Of a stretch of DNA of 64,000 nucleotides, positions 1 to 12,300 are shown piece by piece. A program made the position numbers and the translations under genes. The DNA is taken from positions 3,292,501 to 3,356,500 of the forward strand of contig CALNXK010000006.1 of NCBI GenBank assembly GCA_942486035.1. The letters run 5' to 3'. The DNA comes from Porites lobata (lineage: Eukaryota; Cnidaria; Anthozoa; Scleractinia; Poritidae). The stretch's first letter is position 1. Every line of letters starts with the position of its first letter. The notes under the pieces are model-generated. The model saw only the letters and a program-made list of their open reading frames with translations, searched no databases and was not told the origin of the DNA.

Positions 1-332
1 TTCCAGTTGAGTAGAAGTTTATTGTTTCATCCTCATAACCTTTTCTCTTGGTTTTATATTGGTGTTTCGTAGGAGAAAATTATTGTTGATTACTCTTGGG
101 ACTGAAAGGGGTAAATATAACAGGGTAAATAGTGTTAGCCCCTGTAAACTCTGAACTGCTGGATAAATGTTTTCATTGCTTACATTGTGCCTGCAAAAAA
201 GTCACCACTAAGCCATTTGTTCTGAAGTTTATCCTTGGAACCTTCATGATGAGTGTCATTGAGTGGGTATAACTGTCAGTCTGTCTTAATTTTAGTTTCA
301 TTTGGAGTTGTCAAATGTTGGCAGAATACTAC

Positions 333-1142
333 CGTAAATGACCTAATAAAGTCCTTGTGCGTCCATTTGATTTTAGGGCTCCAAGCGTGGACGTCTAATA
401 GATAGGAGGCGTTTTAAAGAAAGAGGCGTTTATTCTCATTACTGTAACAATTTCAACAATACAAAATTAATATGCTTTCCACAAAAATATCAAGGCCTTC
501 TAGAGATCCATATTAGTGAGCTTAAGCAACAACGCCGGCGACGGCTACGAAAACGTCGCTTAAAAAGTGAATTTGCGCTGCTATATCAAAGTTCAGGAAA
601 AGAAAAGGAAAAATGTTGTCTTGTGTTCTCGTCCTCGACAGATCGTGAAATTAGGTATTTTCACGTCGTAGTTGTGCAGTGACGGCAAGGAAATGTACAA
701 AAAGACGTGATGCACGTGCAAAGTTGTTGTTTTACCAATCTAAACCTATTGCTTTTTTGCCGTTCTTGTTGACGTCGCCGTCGTCGTTGCTTAAGCTCCC
801 TATAACTCTTTGAAATCACCACATTGACGTCAGAACTCCTCGCTCATTGTTATTGTGTTGCCATCGTTAGGCTCTACTTACTTTAAACTTGAGATGGAAC
901 AAGTTGAAATACGCAAAGCCTTCTTTATCAAGTAATAAACATAGTGAACTGAATAATTTTGCACCTTTCTGCGAATTCCCAGTATTCTGGACTAATTCTC
1001 ATAAAGGGCGTTTATTAGCCAGACGGGAGGCGTGTTTTAGAAACGGGCGTCTAATAATTTTTTTATAATGTACAGGGGGGCTTTTATTATGTAAGGGGCG
1101 TTTATTTGGAAGTGGGCGTTTATTACATGTAGGTCATTTACG
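333..1142. mobile_element. MITE-like element with GGCGTTTATT motifs (outer element of a nest)
   Basis: The ends are inverted copies: CGTAAATGACCTA at 333-345 and its reverse complement at 1130-1142. Both sides are flanked by TAC (330-332 and 1143-1145), a possible 3-bp target duplication. Inside each end lie repeated GGCGTTTATT-type motifs (around 408-432, 1007-1020, 1094-1120). No transposase frame is visible, so it is non-autonomous. A second inverted-repeat element sits inside it. The 3-bp duplication would fit a Harbinger-like family, but that assignment is inference. Confidence 0.6.
514..802. mobile_element. Foldback MITE nested in the 333-1142 element (GAGCTTAAGCAAC family)
   Basis: The left end (GAGCTTAAGCAACAACG, then a GGCGACGGC-type stretch) is matched by the inverted right end ending GTTGCTTAAGCTCCC at about 786-800. 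TA lies at both borders. The terminal sequence is shared with the elements at 1621-1845, 34449-34648 and 34858-35105, so this is a multi-copy family. The central part holds no ORF. Confidence 0.6.
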
Positions 1143-1620
1143 TACATCAACTTGAAGCCAATTAATGCTGATCTAGCTGTAACAGTCCCCTTCCCCAGGA
1201 AAGATAAACAACACTGCAGAGGTTTACGCCCTCTATTCAAACAGTACAGGGTCTCTTATGTCTCCTTCTGATAAACTGATAACGGATGGAGACAAGGCCA
1301 GTCGCCCAACATCACTGCGCAATTATGCCATCATCTGAAGTGGCTCAAGGCTTTTGTCATGATCAACATGATCTTACTACTTTTTTTAAAGACTCTGGTT
1401 GGTGGTCTTGCGGTTTTTTGAATCTCTAACATCCTGTCCACACACTGGCTCTCCCTCAGCTGAGCGGCTAACTGGGTTGAGGGGTAGAGTAAATCAGATT
1501 ACCCTTGTGGTACACCGCCAAAATGAGGCTACAGACGCCTGTTTTGGATGAGAAAGACGCTAAAAAAACTTCCTGATTTAACGATTTAATTAATTTATTC
1601 ATACGAAAAAGACGTCGCAT

Positions 1621-1845
1621 TAGGGAGCTTAAGCAACAACGTTTTTGAGCGACGCACGTCAACCGGAAGTGGCCTTTTTTCATTTTTTGACGGTGGTTTC
1701 GCGCAAATTTTCAGTCAAATCGCCTCTATAACAGCAAAGAAGCTAAGGAATACAAATTTTATATCATCAAGGCATGTTAAGAGGGAAAATACCTCACTTC
1801 CGGTTGACGTGCGTCGCTCAAAAACGTCGCTGCTTAAGCTCCCTA
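1621..1845. mobile_element. Foldback MITE, GGGAGCTTAAG family, intact copy
   Basis: The first and last about 52 bases are near-perfect inverted repeats, starting TAGGGAGCTTAAGCA and running through GTTTTTGAGCGACGCACGTC and CAACCGGAAGTG. Only a few bases differ between arms. The terminal TA at each end fits a TA target duplication of Tc1/mariner type (inference). This is the cleanest copy of the family in the window. Confidence 0.7.
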
Positions 1846-2834
1846 TTTACAGCAGTTAAAAGGGGTGCAATGTTATAGATTAGGTATATGAAAGGGGTAC
1901 CATTTGTGAGCATCAGGTATACGAAAGGGCTACCTATCAATTTATATAATATTTGTGTTGCAAAAAAAATTATATGGCCAATTTTTACTTATGACACCAT
2001 ACAAGAGATGTTATTTTTTATTAGGTTGAAACCAAGGGAAGCAGTTGAAAAGTAGCTTAACAGTCTGGCCGTCTGGATCAGCGTGTTGTTATTGACTAAA
2101 ATTCTCGCAGTGATGCCGTTTGCACGGAAACTGGCCACATGTCGAGTTTTGATTTGATTTTGTTGATTATCTGCTCCTTTTGTTGACGTACTTAAGTGAT
2201 CAGAAGATTGCTAAAAGACTTTAAAATTACGATGTGATAAACCTTCAGTAAGTGAAAATGGTGAAATAAAAGAGGGTCGATTCCATGTTAGCGAAGTATC
2301 AAAATTTCTAAAAACAAAAACAGAGAAAGAAACAGTATACACCTTTTAAAGTGATCAAAAAATATGTTAGTTATAGTTTAAAAATCTTTAAACCTTACGA
2401 ATGAATTAGAGCTTAAACTAGAGCACCGCTGAAGGCCTTCATGAAAGGTACGATTTGGAGGCAATGCAAGAAGGTGGCATCCCGCAGATCTTGGAGTTGG
2501 TTTTAGCATTTTGGTTATTAACAAAGGAAGTCAGTGTCTCAAAGTGGTATCCTTCTATTACGTCTGTCCTTCCTGAATTTGTTCATCGTGGCGGTGGTCA
2601 AAGTTAGGCCGTGCCAATCGCCCAACCAACCCATGCGGCATTTTTTCTTTTTCTTTCGGAAATGATAATTTATAATGGCGCCGATAATTAAAGATTTCCT
2701 TTTATTAATTCAAGGCTAAGCGCCAAAACCTTTCTTTTGAAAATGAGTTCTATTTGCATGAGAATAGAAAATTATTTTTCAAATCATAGCTTCGTACTAG
2801 CCTCGCTTTGAAACGATGGCCTATTTGCCGAGAA

Positions 2835-2946
2835 GGGAACTGGAGCTGAAATGCCGTGCCACAAGTGTTTCTGAGATTGTTACTGGGAGTCGCACCGGTC
2901 AGCGGTTGGCCAGTTTTATTTCCTGTCTCTAGTAACAGTCCCTAAA
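2835..2946 (+). repeat. Diverged dispersed repeat, copy 1 (inverted relative to 16748-16870)
   Basis: This stretch, from CTGGAGCTGAAATG through CACCGGTCAGCGGTTGGCCA to AGTAACAGTCCC, matches the reverse complement of 16748-16870, which has the same order of blocks (GGAGCCGAAATGCG, GCCGGTCAGTTGTCGGCCA, GGTAACAGTTTC). Similarity is by eye, roughly 70 percent. Probably an old transposon end. Confidence 0.5.
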
Positions 2947-3387
2947 GGCCCCTGAAGTCTTTGCGGAAGTTAACACAGCCGCCTCGTTTCTTCAGTGGCG
3001 AACTTGGCACGCTCGTCGGCGGAGACAAATACTCTGTAAATTAAGTTTGTAAGAAACGTAGGACTCGAATGAAAATGGAATGGAAATTGTGTATTACTTT
3101 GAGTGCTTAGAAATGAAAAAGTCTAATACTGGGGAGCAAGTTAAAAAAAAAAAAAATAGGAAAAAGATGGGTGTTTGACCTTCTCTTTTTTAAAACGGGA
3201 AGTTCTAATAGTATCAGCCCGGACCACCTTATCGCGGAAAACAAATACAAAGAGGGTTGAAAGGGGACACTTATCCTATTTGCTATCTCTTCACCAACAA
3301 GTTTCTAGAGTTTTCTCAAACACACACCGATGAAGACATTAATACATTTGTACTGTACTAGACAGAGATACTTGATCTTTAACTTAA

Positions 3388-3585
3388 TTGATTTAATAAT
3401 TTAAAGGTTTGTTTGATTGATATCATATATTCAAAATGAACACATAGGACCATAGGCAGCCGTTGTTGGTCATCGAAAACGTTTTGGACTACGATCTAAT
3501 TAATCATTTTAAGGTTTGTTGGATTTATATTTTATATTCAAAATGAATGTACATCAGGACGTTAGGCAACCGTTGTTAGCCGCCA
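3388..3585 (+). repeat. Diverged tandem duplication of about 110 bp
   Basis: Two direct copies: AAAGGTTTGTTTGATTGATA...ATATTCAAAATGAACA...AGGCAGCCGTTGTTGG (about 3402-3470) and AAGGTTTGTTGGATTTATA...ATATTCAAAATGAATG...AGGCAACCGTTGTTAG (about 3511-3580). The order of blocks is the same. Not part of any coding exon I can support. Confidence 0.5.
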
Positions 3586-6500
3586 TCGCGCGTTGTGGAG
3601 CTTTTTTTGACGTGCTAGAATACTGCCCAGGGCCATGGGAGATGCTACGGCGGAATACGATCTACTCATTTCATTGTGTGTATATGATATTTTATATGCC
3701 CAACTGAGAAGCTTACATTCTTAAAAGAGACCGAACTTCTTAATTTTGTTTGATGCATTACCAGTAATCAGAGCTGCCAAGCTTTCACCCGCTGATAAAA
3801 TAGACTCATGCAGTCCGCTGGATTTGATTCATCGTTTCAGTGAATCAGTACATGTACGTAATTTAATAACTCTCTATCTCGTTACCCTACTTAAATCCGG
3901 CGTACATACTAACAAACTAACTTCCGAGGAAAACGTTACTGTGAGAACCCACGGTGGGTACGTTCCCTATGATAGCCTATACGGGGAGACTCCGCCCAAA
4001 AAATAAGGGGTACCTTTTTTCAATCCTCAGGTATTTAAAAGTAAAAGGGTAGAGAAATCTATTATTTAAGGAAGGAAATTTGGTAAAATTGTTTCGAAAG
4101 GACGCACCTTACGGCTTGATCTTTTTGACTTATTGAACGTCAAGCGAAAATGACAAGAAGACTTCTTTTCTTAGTCCTTTATTCTTCATGATTAAGTAGG
4201 GATACCGTTTTTGGCATCGAACCTTTTTACCGAAGTAGTAGTATAGTTGACTAGAATAGTATACTAGGTACGCATAGGTACGTACCAAAAGTCCTGAATC
4301 CGGCCCCTGAGTTACGGATATCTTAGTCCATTTTTTTGTCCTCAGTGTGGTGATCTGGTCTGATTTTGCAATCCTGTCTTAACTCTCTTGGTTATGCATG
4401 CTGAAAAAAAAATGTCCTTCACTTAGCTAACTGCTGCGAGCCGAAGACTTTGCGTCGTTTCGCAAGCCACAATTCTCACTTTCTCACTTTGTCGCTCACT
4501 GCCCATCAGTTTCACGCGTCAACACAAATCACGAAGCCACCGAATTAAACAAGTGTCGTGTAACTAGAATGACGTACTAAAATACCAATTTTACAATACA
4601 GTATAAACTTTTCGGTGAGTAGATTCAGTTGCTTCTGGTGACGTTACAATTGAAAATTTTATTTAGCGCAGGATTAACCGCAATGTAGAGGAAGTTTATT
4701 TTCTTCACAAAAAAGTAAGAAAGGGTAATTTTTTTCAAAATATTAGGTTTTACATACAAGCCCATCTCTGGTAATGTACTTCTGAGCGCTCCAATAGCGA
4801 GTTTAGGCTGCCTGTTAACGAGGAGATATCCTGCAAAAAAGTCCGAATAGTTCAATTTGAAAAAGGCGTTCAAGGTAGGCTGAGTCAGCCCTTTTAAGCA
4901 CGTCAAACTAAACTGATAAGGATAGTTTTGCACCATCAAAATATTCCAAGCGTTTTTACCAAACATTCCTCGATAAGTGCCCACATATCGAGTACTGACC
5001 CAAGATGTCGTGGGGGCCATTACAGAGTTGCAGAGCGTGAAAAAACAGTTTGCCTTCTACCATTGCCTCGATCATTAGTTGAAGAATTAAATGCATTTCC
5101 CAGTTGTGGACCCAGTGTTTGCATTGCTTTGAAAGCCATACAGTCTTTAAGCACTCTAAATTGCTAAGAAGTATTGGATAAAGGAAAGAAAATCTCTCTC
5201 GTCTTCTTAGATATGTAAGATAGTAATCACATATTTTGTTTGCACCACCACACGAAGAACATGCATGTGAAAAAAGCATCTTTGTTTTAGCAGACGTGTC
5301 AAAGGTCCATGATAAATTGGGTCGTCTGTTTGTAACATTGGAGTTAGATTATTACTTCGTTTTCTCAAAAAAAAAAGCCAAGTCATTGAGCTATATAGAC
5401 CGACAAAGATGGTTATCATTAATTAGCTTTATGGCTTAAAGCCAATGTTCTATCAGTTAAGATACTTCAAATGTTTTAATAGTAGTAACATTTGCGGAGA
5501 CATCTGTAATGTTCTGGTGTAAACGACCACGAATAGGAAGGGAAAAATGCTGTCGCCGAATTCAAAAAAGTCTCATGAGGGACTTGATCCTAACGTTTTC
5601 AACTCAGTTACAGCAATTTTTGCTTTTACGTCAACAGGTTATGGGGAAAATTAAGCACTTGTCACAGCATCAGTTCACTTTACAATTGTTTAACGCACAT
5701 TTAGTGAGTTCATTTAAACCACACATCATGTAAGCTCATAATGTATATCAATAAAGAGCTTTTAACCAATGAAATTTAAGCTTTTTTGTAATAAAAGTGG
5801 CGGAACAAAGGGTATTCCTTTCATAGTCAAGTAGACCGGTATGAGAAGATTTCTCACTTGAGATCGAGACTTATGGAAAGAAAACAAACCTAGCGGGAAT
5901 CTTCCGGCCATTATCTTCATAAAATTACGAAACAAAACTACAGAAACCGAACGCAGCCTCAACTGGAAAAGTAAAGGTGAGGATTCCTTTTCATTCTCTC
6001 TCTCTCTATCTCAACTATTAGCTTTCACTGAATTTGCGACGGTGCACTTTTCCGTCTTTTTAAAATCACATTGAATTCTTTTCCTTGAGGGAAATTGTTT
6101 TCAGACCGACTGTAGAGTAAGATGATTTCTTGTAAAAACACTGCAGGATTAAATCCATTGAGAGGATTTATCATGACTCTTCTACTTTCGTTTCAACAGT
6201 GGTTTCTCTAAAGTTCGTACTACGTGAATAGGAGTTCAAATTTGCCTGGTCAAAATCTGAAAAATTGCAAACAAGATTCTTTAAAATTGATTCCCTTCTT
6301 AGATCTCTTCTTCTATTACCAAATCTTCACTATGTGTTTGAAACACGAACCGTAAAATAACTAAAATTTGTTTGACTGCGTACAACTCAAGTTTTTATGC
6401 AAAAGTGCTTCAGGGCGCCTATCTCAGAAACCGGACCGCATCCGTTTCCCATTAAGTTCAGGACATTCAACTTTTTTGACAAGAGTCATGATCAAACCTC

Positions 6501-9292
6501 TATAATGGTAAGGGAATTTTGGCTTGTTTTTGCTGTCTTTCCCAAAAAGAGAAAAAAATAAATAAATAAGAACAATTAATAAATAAGATGAAATAAGGAT
6601 AATTAAAGTTTGAAATAAGTTTTAACCTCAAATAAGTTCAAAAATGAGAGAAACAAATCCAAGTATCGTTCTTGAACTAATTTGTCCTTGAAAAGTAATT
6701 TACTGATGTAAGCGTCTAATGACATTACTTGGCACCGGAAAAAAGTTGTCATTTTAAGAGAGACGGTAGTGATTCATGCGAAAAAAAAAAGGTGCTCCTG
6801 GCACAAGCCAGAATTTCTCTTGAAAGAATTTATCGCGACATTGGTGTCGTGATTGTTATAAATCAAATTAATGACATAATCAGCGTTCGCGGAATTTTGT
6901 TTGTTAAATGTAATCTTCGTTGACATAAGTCTATCAAATCGATGTAGTTAAATGCGGTAAAACACAAATTAACTAAACATCTTATACTCTGGCGGTGGTG
7001 ATAGAAGACAAAAGACTTTGAGAAAGACTTCCTCGTTTTCTTTTGTTTCTAGTTGTCTGTAACTGACCATAGCATCGCGCACGCCCCCCAACATCAACCA
7101 TTACTTAGACATCACGAAAATTCTGATAAATTAAAATATATATTTGGCATGGATTTTAAACCAACACATTTCCACTTGGTTTTCGCAGAAAATTTTGAAA
7201 ATTTTTTGGACTTAAATCAGTGACGAATTAGACTTAACATCGCGAGAAATAGCCCTCCTCAAATTTGGCAATCGTATAGCGTGATCTTTTGTTTCCGACT
7301 GACAACGTTTGTGGCCATCGTGTCTGGGTACAGTTCGAGAATTAAACATCAAACCGTCATTATATTTACAAAGGTTGAGTAATTATAGTATTCAAACCAA
7401 TTTGACTTGTCTCAGTGCCATATACGATTTACCGTAAATTGGTGCAAAACCAAACGGAAGGAAGTGGGTGTGATATGAACCAGCCGGATCACGAACTTTT
7501 GAATGTAGACCACTGGGATTGAATTATTGAAAGAAAATATTGATGAACTTTTAACTTTTACTTATGATAATAAATAGAAACGTGCTATGGTCATTTATAC
7601 CTCTCATACACTCCTCAGCGGTCATTTAATTTATATCTGTCAAGAAGGTGGCTAAAGGGCAACCTTGAAAAGCTATTGAAGTTTACAAAATGGATGACTC
7701 TTTTACGCTCCTTGATGTCTTAGAAAGACGCGCGCATCTCCTAAGCTGGTCATTTTCAGCATTTTGTTGTTCGACTTCAGTATTAGAGAATCTCAGATTG
7801 TTTTCGCTTTGTATTCAGTGAAACAAGTTTTTCTAATAATTTTTCCTATATGCATTAGGGTGTTATGCGACCAGTTCTAAGTTGCACTGTGACCATTTTT
7901 CAAGTTATCAACAATACTACTCCTGACTTTGACTCTGACCAGTCAGTCGTATTCTCTTTAGTAAGCAGGGTAACTTACGGATTTCGCGTCTTCCTGTCAT
8001 TTTCAAGGCCGGGAATAACAGGAAAAAGAAAAAAGCGGAATTCGTTTTTTTGATGTTAGGGATCCTGGAGTGTATCAGTGAGTACTAATTTGATCAAAAT
8101 GGTGAACATACGGGGCCGGGGTGAAATATATTCATACCAAAACCATGTTAATAACGGAGAATACCCAGCAGTCTTCGCAATGGTGGCTGCTAATGAACGA
8201 AGGCCTTATTTCAGAACTGTAGTACTTCTCTCAGTTTCCGGATCCCACTCTCCTTTGATCTTGTGTATAGCCGTGACTTACCTCGATCCCGAATGTTGTA
8301 AATTATTTTAAAAAAATCAAAAAATCAAATCAAAGTGCGATCAGGATTTATTGCACAGTTGCATAATAAGAGCTACTGAAATGCTAAACAAAGATACGCA
8401 ATTACTGACTTTTCTTGTAGACAAATCACTAATAGCTGTTCTCGGATTTCTGAGAACCAAGAAATTTCGTCTCACTTCAATTGTAAGAATGCAAACTCTG
8501 TTATGGTTATTCATGGCGCTCAGCATACTACACAGTTTATGCCGGCATGAATTGAGCACATACTTTATTAAGTTAAGTATTTCCAATCAGGGCTTTTCAT
8601 TGTACATATCAATTTACAATTATGAAGTGAAATAACTGCAAAAGATCTATATCAGTGACGAATACTAAAAATCTTAAGTTCAAAATCTCCTGCAGATGAA
8701 ATGTAATGACTGACTATAAATCTAAAATTGATGAAATACAAATGGTACAAATTAGACTGTAGTAAAGTAAGGGCCAAGTATGAGTACGTGCGCAGTGCAC
8801 TGAACAGACTGATATTCTAGTATTTTCTTTAATTAACTGCTCTAATCGTCGTCCATATTGTTCCAATTTGTACTGTTCTGTCATGGAAGCTTCTCTGTCC
8901 AGACTTACATTTTGGATTGTACTAGTGGACTGCTGGCTATGGGTACCACCGGTTCTGGTATCCGGCCATCTCGCCACTAAGAAGTATTTATATCTTATTA
9001 CTTATTGAAAGGACAAGTGTCCGAAAAGAATTCTTTCACTTTAAATTTATAATGAAGTTTAAGGAGGTAAGGTTCAAGTGACAATATTAACCAACTTTCA
9101 CAAGAAAGGCTCTTGGATTTTGAACAAATCGCACCTCTCGAGCAATGCAATATAGGCGTATATTAAGGTACTAAAAAGTCACAATTATTCACAAAAAATA
9201 GAACTGAAGATGAGAAGTTCGACGCAAGGTGTCAATTAAATTCGATAAACTTATATTTGGGCTTATTTAAACAGTGCACATTATTGCAGTTA

Positions 9293-9390
9293 TTATGTGG
9301 TGGCGAGTAGACATTTTGGTGGAGATTTGGTTTGGTGGCGAGATGGTTTCTTCTTGGTGGCGAGATGACCGTAAACCCCGGTTCTACCGC
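9293..9390 (+). repeat. GGTGGCGAGATG short direct repeats
   Basis: The unit TTGGTGGCGAG(A)T(G) recurs four times in about 100 bases (near 9299, 9318, 9333 and 9355). A related piece in the opposite orientation, GTGGCGAGATGGCCGG, lies at about 8960-8976. It looks like the terminal part of a dispersed element, and the pair is arranged head to head. Confidence 0.4.
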
Positions 9391-12300
9391 TTGAGAGAGA
9401 GGGTGCATGTCGTTCAGAGACCCTCGAACTCAGCTCCCAAAGGCGCTCTAGATGTGTGCATTTCAAGGAACTACATTTTAAATCGTTGTGTTTTAAGTTT
9501 TGCAAGTACTAGAAGTGGAAGAGGAAAAGGCGGGAGGTGGGAGTTCTAATTTGCAGTTAAAAAAAGGCTATTTTTTTTTCAGAATGTTTCAAATAAAAGG
9601 CAACAGCTGCTAAACTGTAGTTTGACCTCATGGTGGTGTCAATTTTTATTTACCTTGCGTGGAAAATGGGAATAACCAAACAAATAAATAAATAAATACA
9701 ATCTAAATAACAATTGAAATGAATACTAGTGAGCTTTAAGTTTTTCTCTCTCTAATTTTCTTTTAAACAACTCGAACAATATCCCCGATAATAATACCTT
9801 ATCCAAACCATATAAAATGGTTGGGGTTAGGTTTACAGGGCATACAGTTTATTCTGATACATCCGCTTAACTTTCTTGAGATAAGACGACCACCATTATC
9901 ATACATTAAAGCCGTCTTTATCCAATTATCTCATAGCCATAAAGACGAAAACAACCTTTATAATCGTTTTAAAGTAATATTATTTGTTTACCAATATGTC
10001 GCACGCACGCAATGAACGGGAAAAAGCCAGTTAAGAAGCTACCATACCCGGCACCTATGAAAAGGGTTGACCACATTCAACTCGCAATCAAAGCAAACAA
10101 GAAGCTGGTAGAGACCTCAGTGACTGCCTCGACCAGTCGACTAAACAGTTATTAACAGAAATACGGACTCATACAGGCAAGTTAAAACTACATAATTATG
10201 TTCCTTCGATCAGGATATCTCAGTCTTTGGTTTCTTGATTCTTTGAACTTACACCTTTTAAAACGCAGATCTGGTTATATAATTGTAAACTTAACTTGTA
10301 TGTTGCTGCATGTGTCCTTTGCAACGGATTCTAACCTCTTCGGTCGTAGGTCTTTTACGCGGTAACATGTATCTGTCAGCATTTAACAAAGAAATGTTGC
10401 AATTTTTCTTTGTTTTTAACTTTAAATTTTGCTAGAGTGCTTTCTGGAGCAAAAAGGGTAATAGTGCAATTTTCTGCTAGAATTATCGGAGTAGTTCATG
10501 GGACAGAGGCCTACACACCTTTAAGTTCCGACATCCTTTTATTTCTGTTTGAACTAAGAAATGCAATTACTGAGAGTAGATCTCAGTTGGTTCATTATTA
10601 TTAAAATTGCACGGTGGACCAGTAAGTTTAACGCAAAAGAAGCAAATTTTGATTTAAAAAAATGTTTGTGTCGTCAGAGAGAGGCTTATAAGCTTAGATA
10701 CTGCAAGGTGGCGCCCTTTAAGGGTGAAATTATGACATACGATGTGGCCTTACAACAACAACAAAAAACTCAAAGTTGGGTTAAAACTGCCGCAGCGACC
10801 GGCTACCGAGACTGAAGTGCAAATACAATAGTAAGATACCGAAAAGGGCGTGGCTATTTTTTCGAGGAAGTTTGAGTGCGCTCGAGAGCGAGCGGCCCAG
10901 AAATCCGGTTTATTCTCATACGCGTGCATGCTCGGCGAACTCAAAAGAAAATGGAGGATCTGCGAACAGACTGCCTCCACCATGCGCTCTAGAGATGAGC
11001 TCGCCCCTCTCAGAGGGCCTCACTTAAGTGTAGGGTCAATTATTGAAAACGGAAAAAAGAAAAGCAAAAATGGAAACAAACAAACAAAGAAACTCTTTGA
11101 GATCTTAGAACGGTCAACTCTGCTAAATAACTTTTACTCAGACATTGAGTTCAGGTTTAATTAAAACTGTAGCACTAATTTGATATTAACGACACCAATT
11201 GAAAAATTTCAGTTCTCGAACTTTTCTTCACTGATTTATCGTTGTCGACCTTAAAACAGCTTGAGCCCCTAGCGTCAGAAGTCTTAGACAAGTAATTGGT
11301 TATAGAATTGGACTCAATTGTTATTAATTTAAAACTCTTATATCAAATAATCCTCTCGACCAACAAGCAGTTTAGTCTAGTACGTCTCAGTAGGATAATT
11401 TCAAGAAACGATTAAAACCAATGGTTGTTAAAAACGATCCTTGAATTGATGATTCTACAAGTCATTCCTATTACCATAAGAGTTGATACCGTGCGTTTAT
11501 CTTTGAAGACTCGACTTAGCTAGAATTTTCTTAGTTATTCCGTCTGATTTTGAAGTAGCAGGATGCTGCTCTAATTACACGTTTTCTTTTGTACACTTAA
11601 ATCTGTTTTTTTTTTGTACATCAACATTCAGTTTTAGACATAGTTAATTTAATTCTTAAGTGTTCTCATGCAGATTTAATTTGCGGGGTTTTGTAAAAAG
11701 TATTAGAGTTTGCCTAATTATAATTCTGCCAGCCGACTACCTCCCCCAAGGAGGACGAACGTAGTAGAAGAAATTTTGTTTTGATCGCTCATCTAATTCA
11801 GTGTGAATCATTTGTTAAAAATTGTTAAAATCACCCTTTAACTGAAAAGCAGATTTTAAGCACTGTTTCACGTCCGAACTAAATTGAAATTTTCATCAAA
11901 TATCGCAAAAGCGAACAGGCCAGCGATTCTGGAGTCAAAGAGGTAAATGTACTAAATAATTTGAAGTCGATAACTAACTATTTTTACTGTTCATTTGAAA
12001 TTGTGAGAGGTTCATCATAAGACAAGAGAATAGTACATTTTTGATGAAAAATAAACCACGTAGCGCTATTTCGATTCCTGGAAACTCAGACGTCGACTGT
12101 CATAGAGAAAGTAATTATAATTACTCCCTACTCTTTTAAATTAAGTACAAAATGCATTACTGTTAGTGAAAAATCCGATTATGTGGATTGATGCTTATAT
12201 TTCAGTTGTCGCCGGTGGCCTTTTGATATTAGACTTTTCTTTCCCAAAATGGTTACATTTTCTGTGATTTGTTTTAAACTTAGATTTGATATGGGGCTAA

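Noticed and set aside
4625..5733. Cluster of overlapping ORFs on both strands (131, 107, 74 codons)
   Set aside because: No domain, no consistent frame, no splice pattern joining them. At most an old, decayed element; not annotated.
8714..8977. 87-codon ORF on - with a hydrophilic Glu/Gln/Lys-rich middle
   Set aside because: Begins inside the GTGGCGAGATG dispersed repeat and has no convincing donor or acceptor; more likely element-derived.
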